DNA from: Microbacterium salitolerans
GTDB taxonomy: Bacteria; Actinomycetota; Actinomycetes; Actinomycetales; Microbacteriaceae
NCBI RefSeq assembly: GCF_019720895.1
Contig: NZ_JAHKSH010000004.1
Coordinates: 248,001 to 312,000, forward strand
Direction: 5' to 3'
DNA length: 64,000 nt
Numbering within the stretch: position 1 is the first letter of the stretch; each line of letters begins with the position of its first letter. The notes below the pieces were generated by a model. That model did not search any database and had not been told where the DNA came from. It was given only the letters and a program-made list of their open reading frames with translations. Shown in pieces: positions 7,735-16,213 of this stretch. Made by a program: the position numbers and the translations under genes.

Positions 7735-9252
7735 TCAATCCTCGTCGAGATCGATGCGGAAATCGGTGAAGCTGCCGATCGCTTCCGGCTGACCATACGG
7801 GCTGCCGGCGAACAGAGCGATCTCCGCCCCGATCCAGTCCCCCTGCGCGGCCGTGAAGGCCGGATCCACGGCGACGGATCCGCGTCCGTCATCGACGGTC
7901 ACGAGCGCGTCCGCCGCCGCGTCGACAGAGATCGTCACGGCGACGCGTCGCGCCTCCGTCCGCGATCGCGCGACGACGTGCTCGGACAGGTCGTCTCGGT
8001 GCCGCGTCGCGACGATGATCTCGTCGCCGTCGACGCTCCGCCGGATGCCCGCCCACAGGTAGTCGCGCCCCAGCAGCGCGATGCCGGCCCGGGACCCGGA
8101 CGGTCCATCGAGCGCGACGTGCACGCTCGCTCGCGAGGCCATGCCGGGCAGCGGCTGGCCGATCGTGCTCGGCAGAGCCCGCACGCTGCCGCTGTCGGGA
8201 CGCGAACGCACCCGGAGTCCGGCGTCCGACGGCGCCAGTGCGTCAGCGCACGGATTGGCCTGCCACGTCCACGTCGCTCCCGGCCGCCCCTCTGCGAAGT
8301 CGTCATCGACAGCGAGGGTCCGGCGGCGCTGGAGCGCGCCGTGCGGTGAAGGCCACGTCAGCACCGGCTGCGCGGGGCCGCCCTCGACCGCCTCGCCCAT
8401 CAGCGGCCATCCGTCGGGCGACCAGGCCATCGGCTGGAGGTGGACGACGCGGCCGAACGGGCCGCGATCCTGGAAATGGAGGAACCAGTCGCGGCCGTCA
8501 CTGCCGTCCACCCACGCCCCCTGGTGCGGACCGTTCACGGGAGTGTCGCCCTGCTCGAGGACGCTTCGCGCCTCGTACGGGCCGAACAGGTCGCGTGAGC
8601 GGAAGACCGCCTGCCACCCGGTCGCCACGCCGCCGGCGGGCGCGAAGATGTAGTACCAGCCGTCGCGCCGGTGCAGCTTGGGCCCCTCGATCGTCGTCCA
8701 GCCTCCGATGTCGTCGCCGTCGATGACGTCGACCGATGCGCCGACCACCTGGGTGAGCTGCGCGTCGACGGGGACGACCGACAGGACGTTCTTCCGCCCC
8801 GAACGCGACCGCGCCCACCCGTGCACGAGATATGCGCGACCGTCGTCATCCCAGAACGGGCAGGGATCGATCAGCCCGAGCCCCGCCATGAGCATCCGCG
8901 GCGCACTCCACGGTCCGGCCGGATCGTCTGCGGTGACGACGAGGATCCCCTGGTCGGGGTCGGGGTACACGATGAAGTACGTGCCGTCGTGGTGACGAAT
9001 CGACGGGGCCCAGACTCCGCCGCCGTGGCGCGGCACGCGGAACCACTCCGCCGGCTCGACCTGCGGGAGGGCGTCGCCGACGCGCCGCCAGTTGACGAGA
9101 TCGTCGGACTCGTAGACCGGCAGGCCAGGGCTCCTGTTGAAGCTCGATGCCGTCATGACGTACCGGTCCCCGACGCGGATCGCGTCGGGATCGGGCAGAT
9201 CGGCATCGATGATCGGATTGCGGAACCGGACCTCTTCGCTGAGACGTGTCAT
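7735..9252 (-). CDS. Glycoside hydrolase family 43 (beta-xylosidase / arabinofuranosidase type)
   Basis: 505 residues. The N-terminal five-bladed propeller starts with NPIIDADLPDPDAIRV (Asp21 the likely general base), continues with WAPSIRHHDGTYFIVY and LIDPCPFWDDDGRAYLVHG, and has the general-acid glutamate in TIEGPKLHRRDGWYY. The second half is a beta-sandwich domain seen in GH43 xylosidases. No signal peptide is present, so it acts on imported oligosaccharides. The ATG at 9252 is preferred over upstream starts because a TACGCT -10 box lies exactly 7 nt before it, suggesting a leaderless mRNA. First gene of the minus-strand operon. Confidence 0.9.
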   Translation of the reverse strand: MTRLSEEVRFRNPIIDADLPDPDAIRVGDRYVMTASSFNRSPGLPVYESDDLVNWRRVGDALPQVEPAEWFRVPRHGGGVWAPSIRHHDGTYFIVYPDPDQGILVVTADDPAGPWSAPRMLMAGLGLIDPCPFWDDDGRAYLVHGWARSRSGRKNVLSVVPVDAQLTQVVGASVDVIDGDDIGGWTTIEGPKLHRRDGWYYIFAPAGGVATGWQAVFRSRDLFGPYEARSVLEQGDTPVNGPHQGAWVDGSDGRDWFLHFQDRGPFGRVVHLQPMAWSPDGWPLMGEAVEGGPAQPVLTWPSPHGALQRRRTLAVDDDFAEGRPGATWTWQANPCADALAPSDAGLRVRSRPDSGSVRALPSTIGQPLPGMASRASVHVALDGPSGSRAGIALLGRDYLWAGIRRSVDGDEIIVATRHRDDLSEHVVARSRTEARRVAVTISVDAAADALVTVDDGRGSVAVDPAFTAAQGDWIGAEIALFAGSPYGQPEAIGSFTDFRIDLDED

Positions 9253-9259
9253 CGATCCG

Positions 9260-9265
9260 AGCGTA
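9260..9265 (-). promoter_or_regulatory. -10 box TACGCT of the GH43 operon
   Basis: TACGCT (with a TG one base upstream, an extended -10) ends 7 nt before the GH43 ATG, so transcription would start at or next to the start codon. No good TTGACA-like -35 is visible. Confidence 0.5.
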
Positions 9266-9272
9266 CACGAGA

Positions 9273-9280
9273 AACCGGTT
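9273..9280. promoter_or_regulatory. LacI-type operator AACCGGTT between divergent operons
   Basis: A perfect 8-bp palindrome with the central CG typical of LacI-family operators, within GAAACCGGTTACTG. It lies 8 bases upstream of the GH43 -10 box and about 50 bases before the M24-like gene start, so one repressor could silence both directions. The LacI gene at 6715-7731 is the likely owner. Confidence 0.6.
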
Positions 9281-9329
9281 ACTGATAGGGTCATCACGTC
9301 ACATGAGATCCGACGAAGACGAGGATGCG

Positions 9330-10397
9330 ATGACCCTCCACCCGAGCGACGGCGCTCAGGACGACCGCGCCGCGAAGATCACCCGGCTGCGCGGGATCCT
9401 CTCGGCGAAGAGCGCCGACGCGATCCACCTCACGAGCGGCGCGGCCCTGTCCTGGCTGTTCGACGGTGCACGCACGGCCGTCCCCCTCGGCGGACCGCCG
9501 GTCTTCTCCGCGCGGGTCGACCGCGACGGCCAGGTGACCGTGACGGCGCTCGCGAACGAGATCGATCGCCTGGCAGAAGAGGAGATCCACGGGGCCGTCT
9601 CCTGGGAGGTCGCGCCCTGGTACGCCTCGCTCGATGCGGCGCCGCCCGGCACCCTTCCCGAGCGCGACGCGCACGACCTGGTGCGCGCCGCACGTGCCGC
9701 GCTGCTCCCCGCGGAGACCGCGCGCTATCGCCGCCTCGGGAAGGACACCGCTCGCGCCGTGACGGAGGTCCTCGCACGCGCGCAGCCCTCCTGGACCGAG
9801 CGCCTGCTCGCCGGCGAGCTCGTGCGGGCGGCATATGCGATCGGAGCCGAGCCCGCGGTCGCGCTGACGGCCGGTGAGACCCGCGGCGCGGTGCCCCATC
9901 CGATCCCGACCGACGCCGCGCTCGGCGCACGCGCGATGGCCGTCGTGACGTTCGTGCGCGACGGGCTGCACGTGAGCATGTCCCGATGGGTGCAGTTCTC
10001 GCGAGACGCCTCGCACGCCGAGACCGAGAGCGCACTGCGGGAGGTCGAGGCCGACGCCTTCGCCGCGACGCGGCCGGGACGGCACCTCGACGCCGTGCTG
10101 ACAGACATCGCGGGCGCCTACGACCGACATGGCTTCGGCCCCGATGCCTGGCGCGCCCACCACCAGGGCGGTCCGACGGGCTACGCGGGCCGCGACCCGA
10201 AGGCCGCACCCGACTCGACGGACACGGTCACCGAGACTCAGGCCTTCGCCTGGAACCCCTGGGTCCCTCATGCGAAGACGGAGGACACCGTGATCGTCGC
10301 CGACGGCCGCATCGACGTGCTCTCGCTCGATCCCGACTGGCCGACGACGACCGTGCGCGGCGTCGCACGTCCGCTCCCGCTTCCCCGCGGGGAGTGA
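9330..10397 (+). CDS. M24 (pita-bread) peptidase-like protein, probably without metal site
   Basis: 355 residues. The overall plan is that of aminopeptidase P/creatinase-like proteins, including a HHQGGPTGYAGRD block that corresponds to the HxGG-x-GY region. However, the two aspartates normally contributed from the pita-bread strands are not seen (the region reads GLHVSMSRWVQF), and the later glutamates are partly replaced (TETQAFAWNPW). It is therefore likely a creatinase-like or non-peptidase enzyme. The ATG at 9330 has GAGG 5 bases upstream; an in-frame ATG at 9303 lacks a ribosome site. It opens the plus-strand hexuronate operon. Confidence 0.72.
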   Translation: MTLHPSDGAQDDRAAKITRLRGILSAKSADAIHLTSGAALSWLFDGARTAVPLGGPPVFSARVDRDGQVTVTALANEIDRLAEEEIHGAVSWEVAPWYASLDAAPPGTLPERDAHDLVRAARAALLPAETARYRRLGKDTARAVTEVLARAQPSWTERLLAGELVRAAYAIGAEPAVALTAGETRGAVPHPIPTDAALGARAMAVVTFVRDGLHVSMSRWVQFSRDASHAETESALREVEADAFAATRPGRHLDAVLTDIAGAYDRHGFGPDAWRAHHQGGPTGYAGRDPKAAPDSTDTVTETQAFAWNPWVPHAKTEDTVIVADGRIDVLSLDPDWPTTTVRGVARPLPLPRGE

Positions 10398-10482
10398 GAG
10401 ACACCGATCCGTCGATGCCCTCTCATCGTCGTCGACATCATCACCACCTGGAAATCGCTTCCCCCACTCATCGAGGAGTTTC

Positions 10483-11838
10483 ATGACCACCCGTCGCTAC
10501 GCCCTCATCGGCACCGGATCCCGTGCGCAGATGTACCTCGGCGCCCTCGCCGAGACGCACGCCGCGCACGGCGAGCTCGTCGCCTGGTCCGACACGAACC
10601 CGGGCCGCCTCGACTGGTCGCAGCGGGAGCACCCGCAGCTCGGCAGCCCGCGGCGCTTCGCTGCGGAGGATCTCGCGGAGATCGTCGGCGCGGAGCGCAT
10701 CGACGCCGTCATCATCACGTCCCCGGATCACACACACGCGCAGTACATCGTCACCTCCCTCGACGCCGGAGCGGATGTCGTCGTCGAGAAGCCCCTGACG
10801 ATCGACGAGCAGGGCGTGCGCGACATCGCCGACGCCGCGGAGCGCACCGGTCGCGACGTCACGATCACGTTCAACTACCGCTACTCGCCGCGCAACGCCG
10901 AACTCAAGCGCGTCATCGCGTCCGGCGAGATCGGCGAGGTCACGAGCGTGCACTTCGAGTGGGTGCTCGACACCGCGCACGGGGCCGACTACTTCCGCCG
11001 CTGGCACCGCGAGAAGCAGAACTCCGGCGGCCTGCTCATCCACAAGGCGAGCCATCACTTCGACCTCGTGAACTGGTGGATCGACGACATCCCGTCGCGC
11101 GTCTTCGCGAGCGGCGGGCTGCGGTTCTACGGCGCCGAGAACGCCGAACGGCGCGGCCTCGGCGCGCGGGCGGAACGCGGCTCGACCGACGACCCCTCGC
11201 GCGATGCCTTCCACCTCGACATGCGCACCGATGACAAGTTGCGCGGGCTCTACTACGAGCAGGAGCACCACGACGGGTACGTGCGCGACCGCGACGTGTT
11301 CGACGAGGGAATCACGATCGAGGACAACCTCGCGCTCCTCGTCGACTACGCACGCGGCGCGACGTTGTCGTACGCGCTCAACGCGCACTCCCCGTGGGAG
11401 GGCTACACGGTCGCCGTGAACGGTACGAAGGGTCGCGCCGAGCTCCAGGTCGTCGAGCGCGGCAGCGTGCTCGTCGACGAAGAGGGGCGCACGGTCGTCG
11501 ACCCGAGTGCGCGCCCGGATCTCGTCGACGACGACGGCACGCGACCGGCCGGCGAGCGCCTGGTCGTGCAGAAGCACTTCTCTCCCGCCCGCGAGGTCCC
11601 GATTCCGGCCGGCGAGGGGAGCCACGGCGGCGGCGACGCGGTCCTGCTGCGAGACGTGTTCGTGGGCGCCGACGACGACCCGCTCGGCCGCACGGCCGAC
11701 TGGGCCGACGGGGTGCGCAGCGTCGTCGTCGGCATCGCGGGCAACCGCTCGCTCGCCGAGGGCGTCCCCGTGCGGATCGGCGAGATGGCGCTCGGGTCCG
11801 CCGGACGCGCGCTCACCGGCGCGGAGCGATCACGATGA
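10483..11838 (+). CDS. Gfo/Idh/MocA family dehydrogenase
   Basis: 451 residues, longer than the usual 330-390 of the family. Rossmann motif ALIGTGSRAQMY at the N-terminus and the catalytic EKP at 102-104; the C-terminal domain has HKASHHFDLVNWW, common to a subset acting on glycosides or sugar acids. A GAGGAG ribosome site lies 4 bases before the ATG. The stop overlaps the SDR gene by 4 bases. The extended C-terminal region (about residues 350-410) is rich in charged residues. Probably oxidises or epimerises a pectin-derived sugar; substrate not determinable here. Confidence 0.88.
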   Translation: MTTRRYALIGTGSRAQMYLGALAETHAAHGELVAWSDTNPGRLDWSQREHPQLGSPRRFAAEDLAEIVGAERIDAVIITSPDHTHAQYIVTSLDAGADVVVEKPLTIDEQGVRDIADAAERTGRDVTITFNYRYSPRNAELKRVIASGEIGEVTSVHFEWVLDTAHGADYFRRWHREKQNSGGLLIHKASHHFDLVNWWIDDIPSRVFASGGLRFYGAENAERRGLGARAERGSTDDPSRDAFHLDMRTDDKLRGLYYEQEHHDGYVRDRDVFDEGITIEDNLALLVDYARGATLSYALNAHSPWEGYTVAVNGTKGRAELQVVERGSVLVDEEGRTVVDPSARPDLVDDDGTRPAGERLVVQKHFSPAREVPIPAGEGSHGGGDAVLLRDVFVGADDDPLGRTADWADGVRSVVVGIAGNRSLAEGVPVRIGEMALGSAGRALTGAERSR

Positions 11839-12749
11839 GCCGCATCGTCGTCACAGGCGGCGCGGGCCGGCTCGGCCGCAGCGTCGTCACGCAGCTCGCG
11901 GAGCACGGCCACGACGTCGTCTCGCTCGATCGCGAGCTCGCGAGCGATCTCCGCGCGACGCAGATCGAGGTCGACCTGCTCGACGCCGAGCAGACGCGCG
12001 AGGTCCTCGTGCGCGAGCGCCCCGACGCCGTCGTCCACCTCGCGGCGATCGCCGTCCCCGGCGCGCTTCCCGACCCTGAGATCTTCCGGATCAACACCCA
12101 GCTCGTGTGGTCGGTGCTCGACGGCGCGCTGGCCGCGCAGACCGGCGCCCTGCTCCTGGCCTCCAGCCCCACGGTGATGGGCTACGGCGCTCCGTCGGGT
12201 TGGGAGCCGCGATACCTCCCCCTCGACGAGGACCATCCGACGGCGCCCTGGAACGGGTATGCCGCGTCGAAGGTCGCCATGGAGGAGATCGTGCGCATGG
12301 CCGTCCGCCAGCATGGCGACACGACGCGCTTCGGAATCTTCCGCCCCTGCTACGTCATCGCGCCGCAGGAGTGGGACGGCGCAGTGACCCAGCAGGGACA
12401 CACCGTCGCCGAGCGGATCGCCGACCCGACGCTCTCCGCCGTCGCGCTCTTCAACTACGTCGACGCCCGCGACGCCGGAGACTTCGTCGCGACCTGGATC
12501 GCCCGGGCGCACGAGGCGCCGAACGGCTCCACGTTCTTCGTCGGCGCGCCCGACGCTCTCGTCGAGGGCGCCACGGCCGACGCCGTCCGCACGCACCTGC
12601 CCGCCCTCGCGTCCCACGCCGGCGACCTCGCCGGTCACGAGTCGGTGTTCTCGAGCGCCCGGGCCGAGCGTCTGCTCGGCTGGCGCGCGACGAGGCTCTG
12701 GCGCGACCACCTCACCCGACAGACCGTTCCCCAGGAGGCGACCCCGTGA
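11835..12749 (+). CDS. NAD(P)-dependent SDR epimerase/dehydrogenase, candidate uronate dehydrogenase
   Basis: 304 residues of the extended short-chain dehydrogenase type: TGGAGRLGR nucleotide motif near the start, SSPTVMGY supplying the Ser/Thr, and YAASK (Tyr142, Lys146). It is coupled to its neighbours by ATGA and GTGA overlaps. A uronate dehydrogenase (D-galacturonate or D-glucuronate to aldarolactone) is exactly the activity needed before the downstream dehydratases, and known enzymes of that kind belong to this superfamily. That assignment is inferred from context; a sugar epimerase is the main alternative. Confidence 0.85.
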   Translation: MSRIVVTGGAGRLGRSVVTQLAEHGHDVVSLDRELASDLRATQIEVDLLDAEQTREVLVRERPDAVVHLAAIAVPGALPDPEIFRINTQLVWSVLDGALAAQTGALLLASSPTVMGYGAPSGWEPRYLPLDEDHPTAPWNGYAASKVAMEEIVRMAVRQHGDTTRFGIFRPCYVIAPQEWDGAVTQQGHTVAERIADPTLSAVALFNYVDARDAGDFVATWIARAHEAPNGSTFFVGAPDALVEGATADAVRTHLPALASHAGDLAGHESVFSSARAERLLGWRATRLWRDHLTRQTVPQEATP

Positions 12750-13681
12750 CAACTCTCGACATCCCCGACCGCGTGCTGTTCTTCCCCGTCACGGCGTTCG
12801 ACGACCGCGACCGCGTCGACGGGGACCTCGTCGCCCAGCACATCGCCGGGCGCATCGACGATCGCCCCGGCGCCGTCTTCGCCGCCTGCGGAACCGGCGA
12901 GTTCCATGCCCTGTCGCTCGACGACTACCGCGCCGTCGTGCGCGCCGCCGTCGCCGCGACGAACGGATCCATTCCCGTTCTCACGGGCGCGGGAGGGCCG
13001 GTCGGCCATGCGCTGGCGTGCGCACGCATCGCGGCAGAGGAAGGCGCAGACGGCCTGCTCGTCATGCCGCCGTACCTCGTGGGTGCCCCGCAGGAGGGCC
13101 TCATCGCGTACATCGAGCGCATCGCCGCCGAGACCGAGCTGCCGCTCGTCGTCTACCACCGCGCGAACGCGCAGTTCGCGCCCGCCTCGATCGCGCGTCT
13201 CCTGCAGAACCCGCGCGTCGTCGGGATCAAGGACGGCGCGGGAGACCTGCAGATCGCGCAGCAGTTCGTGCTCGAGGCCGAGCGCTCCGGCCGCGACATC
13301 CTGTTCTTCAACGGGCTCCTGACGGCCGAGATGACGCAGGCGGCGTACTCGGCGATCGGCGTGCCGATGTACTCGTCGGCGGCCTTCGCGATGGCGCCGC
13401 GCGTGACGGCGGGCTTCTTCACGGCGCTCCGCGCGGGCGACCTCCCCACGCAGCACCGCCTGCTCGACGAGTTCTTCACCCCGCTCGTCGCGCTCCGCGA
13501 CGAGGTGCCGGGCTTCGCGATCTCGCTCGTCAAGGCGGGCGTGCGGCTCGGCGGCCTCCCGGTCGGCGGCGTGCGCGCTCCGCTCACGGATCCGAACGCC
13601 GCGCAGACCGACCGGCTCGCGCAGATCCTCGCCCGCGGAGAGGAGCTGGTGGCCGAGCTCCCCGAGGTGCGGGCGGCATGA
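12746..13681 (+). CDS. kdgD: 5-dehydro-4-deoxyglucarate dehydratase (decarboxylating)
   Basis: 311 residues of the DHDPS/NAL aldolase superfamily. GIKDGAGD carries the Schiff-base lysine (Lys162) and VVYHRAN the proton-shuttling tyrosine (Tyr137). FFPVTAFD and GTGEFHALSLDDYRAVV are typical of KdgD, which converts 5-dehydro-4-deoxy-D-glucarate to 2,5-dioxopentanoate, water and CO2. The GTG at 12746 follows AGGAGG and overlaps the SDR stop. The flanking acid-sugar dehydratase and semialdehyde dehydrogenase supply the steps before and after, which strongly supports the name. Confidence 0.9.
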   Translation: MTTLDIPDRVLFFPVTAFDDRDRVDGDLVAQHIAGRIDDRPGAVFAACGTGEFHALSLDDYRAVVRAAVAATNGSIPVLTGAGGPVGHALACARIAAEEGADGLLVMPPYLVGAPQEGLIAYIERIAAETELPLVVYHRANAQFAPASIARLLQNPRVVGIKDGAGDLQIAQQFVLEAERSGRDILFFNGLLTAEMTQAAYSAIGVPMYSSAAFAMAPRVTAGFFTALRAGDLPTQHRLLDEFFTPLVALRDEVPGFAISLVKAGVRLGGLPVGGVRAPLTDPNAAQTDRLAQILARGEELVAELPEVRAA

Positions 13682-14769
13682 CGGATCCCGTGATCGCCTC
13701 GCTCGAGACGCGCCTCATCACGATCCCCCTCGCGCGTCCGTGGGGCGCAGATGTGCGGGAGCTGCACGTGATCGCCGTCGAGGTGCACGACTCGGACGGC
13801 GGCGTCGGCCATGGCTTCAGCTGGACGCCGACGATCGGCGCGCACGCCGTCGAGGCTCTCCTCGCACACGACATCGCGGCGTTCGCGACCGGACGGCCGG
13901 CGGATCCGTCGCTCTGGCACGACGCCTGGGCGCACCTGCACGAGGCGGGATCCGGGGGCATCACGACGATCGCGCTCGCCGGCCTCGACCTCGCCCTGTG
14001 GGATCTGCGAGCGCGGCGCCGCGGCGCGAGCGTGACCGACGTGATCGGCCGGCGTCACGACGCGCTGCCGACCTATGGAAGCGGCGTCAACCTGCACTAC
14101 TCGCTCGACGATCTCGTCGCGCAGGCCCGGCGCTGGGTCGATGCCGGACACACGGCCGCGAAGATCAAGGTCGGCCGCCCCGATCTCGCGGAGGACGTCG
14201 AGCGCGTCGCGGCCGTGCGCGACGTGCTCGGCCCCGATCGCGCGCTCATGATCGACGCGAACCAGCGATGGGATCTCCCGCACGCGACGCGCGCCATGGA
14301 GAAGCTCTCCGCGTTCGGGCCCGCGTGGATCGAGGAGCCTCTGCGCGCCGACGATCTCCGCGCCCACGCAGAGTTGCGCCGGCGCACCGACGTGCCGATC
14401 GCCCTCGGCGAGAACCTCCACACGGTCCACCGGTTCCGCGACGCGATCGACCTCGAGGCCGTCGACGTGATCCAGCCGAACATCGTGCGCGTCGGCGGCA
14501 TCACGCCGTTCCTCGAGATCGCCGACCTCGCGCGCGAGCGCGGAGTCGATCTCGCCCCGCACCTGCTCCCCGAGCTGTCGGCGCAGGTCGCGTTCTGTCT
14601 CCCTGCCGAGACCTGGGTCGAAGACGTCGAGGACGCCGGATTCGCGCAGCTCGGAGCGCTCGCCCACCCCACGGGCGTCGTCATCGAGCGCGGATCCGCC
14701 CGAGGCGGCCCCGACGTCGGCCTCGGCTTCCGCTTCGCGCCAGAGCCGCACCCCACGAAGGAGTCCTGA
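13678..14769 (+). CDS. Enolase-superfamily acid-sugar dehydratase (galactarate/glucarate type)
   Basis: 363 residues of the mandelate racemase subgroup. The KxK base is Lys162/Lys164, metal ligands are Asp193 (MIDANQ), Glu219 (WIEEPL) and Glu245 (LGEN), and the second base is His295 (PHLLPE). With KdgD immediately upstream and the semialdehyde dehydrogenase downstream, the substrate is most likely galactarate or glucarate, giving 5-dehydro-4-deoxyglucarate. Other acid sugars cannot be excluded from sequence. Start ATG overlaps the kdgD stop (ATGA). Confidence 0.88.
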   Translation: MTDPVIASLETRLITIPLARPWGADVRELHVIAVEVHDSDGGVGHGFSWTPTIGAHAVEALLAHDIAAFATGRPADPSLWHDAWAHLHEAGSGGITTIALAGLDLALWDLRARRRGASVTDVIGRRHDALPTYGSGVNLHYSLDDLVAQARRWVDAGHTAAKIKVGRPDLAEDVERVAAVRDVLGPDRALMIDANQRWDLPHATRAMEKLSAFGPAWIEEPLRADDLRAHAELRRRTDVPIALGENLHTVHRFRDAIDLEAVDVIQPNIVRVGGITPFLEIADLARERGVDLAPHLLPELSAQVAFCLPAETWVEDVEDAGFAQLGALAHPTGVVIERGSARGGPDVGLGFRFAPEPHPTKES

Positions 14770-14770
14770 C

Positions 14771-16198
14771 ATGACCGCCACCGCACCCGCCGACGTCGAC
14801 GCCCTGTGCCGCGCCGCCGCCGACGCCTTCACGACGACGCTGCGCACGACCGACGCCGAACGCGCCGCCTGGCTGCGTGCCGGAGCCGATGCGCTGGATT
14901 CCGCCGCCGCGGAGCTCATCCCCCTCGCGGATGCGGAGACGTCGCTCGGCTCTCCGCGTCTGACCGGCGAGCTCGCTCGCACGACGAGTCAGCTGCGGCT
15001 GTTCGCCGACGTGATCCTCGAGGGCTCGTATCTTGAGGCGACGATCGACCATCCGAACCCCACCGCGACGCCGCCGATCCCCGATCTGCGCCGCGCGCTG
15101 CGTCCGCTCGGGCCCGTCGCCGTGTTCGCGGCGTCGAACTTCCCGTTCGCGTTCTCCGTCGCCGGCGGCGACACGGCCTCGGCGCTCGCCATCGGCTGCC
15201 CCGTCGTCGTCAAGCTGCACTCCGGCCACCCGCGCCTCTCGCGGCGCGTGCACGAGATCCTCGAGAGCGCGCTGCGCGACGCCGGCGCTCCGGAGGGGAT
15301 CCTCGGCCTCGTCGACGGTCGCGAGGGCGCACTGGCCCTCGCCGATCACCCGGCGATCACGGCGGTCGGCTTCACAGGATCCATCCCGGGCGGCCGCGCG
15401 ATCCACGACCGCGTGTCGGCGCGGCCGGCCCCGATCCCCTTCTTCGGCGAGCTCGGATCCCTCAATCCCGTCGTCGTGACGCCCGCCGCGGACGTCGCGC
15501 GCGGGTCGGCGCTCGCAGAAGGGCTCGCGGGCTCGTTCCAGCTCGGCGTCGGCCAGTTCTGCACGAAGCCCGGCGTCGTGTTCGTGCCGGCCGATTCGGC
15601 ACTCGAGGCGGCCGTGGGCGCGCACGCGACGACCCCCGGGCGCATGCTCACGGAGCGGATCGCGCAGGGCTTCGCCGACGGCGCCGCGCGCGTGCGCGAT
15701 GTGCCGGGGGTCACGGCGGTCGCGGGCGACGGCGGCTCCCTCATCGCGGCCGTCGACGTCGACACCCTCGCCGCGCACGCGGACGTCCTCCTCGAGGAGG
15801 TGTTCGGGCCGTTCACGCTCCTGGTGCGCTGCGCCGACGAGCAGGACCTCCTGCGCGGCCTCGATCTCCTCGAGGGCAACCTCACGGCGACCCTGCACTC
15901 CGAGCCCGACGAGGACGTCGACGCCGTGCTCTCCGCGCTCGAGCGGATCGCGGGTCGCGTGCTGTTCTCGGGATGGCCCACGGGTGTCGCCGTCAGCTGG
16001 GCGCAGCACCACGGCGGCCCCTGGCCCGCGACGACGAGCCAGCACACCTCCGTCGGCGCGACGGCCGTGCGCCGCTTCCAGCGTCCGATCGCCTACCAGG
16101 ACGCCCCCGAGCGCGTGCTCCCGGCGGCCCTGCAGGAGGCGAACCCGCTCGCGATCCCCCGACGGGTCGACGGCGAGCTCGTCCTCCCGCGTCGCTGA
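14771..16198 (+). CDS. 2,5-dioxopentanoate (2-oxoglutarate semialdehyde) dehydrogenase
   Basis: 475-residue NADP-type aldehyde dehydrogenase: Glu227 in FFGELGS is the general base and Cys264 in GQFCTKPG the nucleophile. The PFAFSVAGGDTASALA and GRVLFSGWPTGVAV blocks are characteristic of the branch that oxidises 2-oxoglutarate semialdehyde. It would finish the aldarate route by making 2-oxoglutarate for the TCA cycle. It starts one base after the dehydratase stop and closes the operon, facing the ROK gene with only 15 bases between stops and no hairpin that I can see. Confidence 0.92.
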   Translation: MTATAPADVDALCRAAADAFTTTLRTTDAERAAWLRAGADALDSAAAELIPLADAETSLGSPRLTGELARTTSQLRLFADVILEGSYLEATIDHPNPTATPPIPDLRRALRPLGPVAVFAASNFPFAFSVAGGDTASALAIGCPVVVKLHSGHPRLSRRVHEILESALRDAGAPEGILGLVDGREGALALADHPAITAVGFTGSIPGGRAIHDRVSARPAPIPFFGELGSLNPVVVTPAADVARGSALAEGLAGSFQLGVGQFCTKPGVVFVPADSALEAAVGAHATTPGRMLTERIAQGFADGAARVRDVPGVTAVAGDGGSLIAAVDVDTLAAHADVLLEEVFGPFTLLVRCADEQDLLRGLDLLEGNLTATLHSEPDEDVDAVLSALERIAGRVLFSGWPTGVAVSWAQHHGGPWPATTSQHTSVGATAVRRFQRPIAYQDAPERVLPAALQEANPLAIPRRVDGELVLPRR

Positions 16199-16213
16199 GC
16201 GGAGGACGCGCGC

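Noticed and set aside
10450-10462. GGAA-N5-TTCC upstream of the dehydrogenase at 10483
   Set aside because: Only four bases per arm and an asymmetric centre; not strong enough for an operator.
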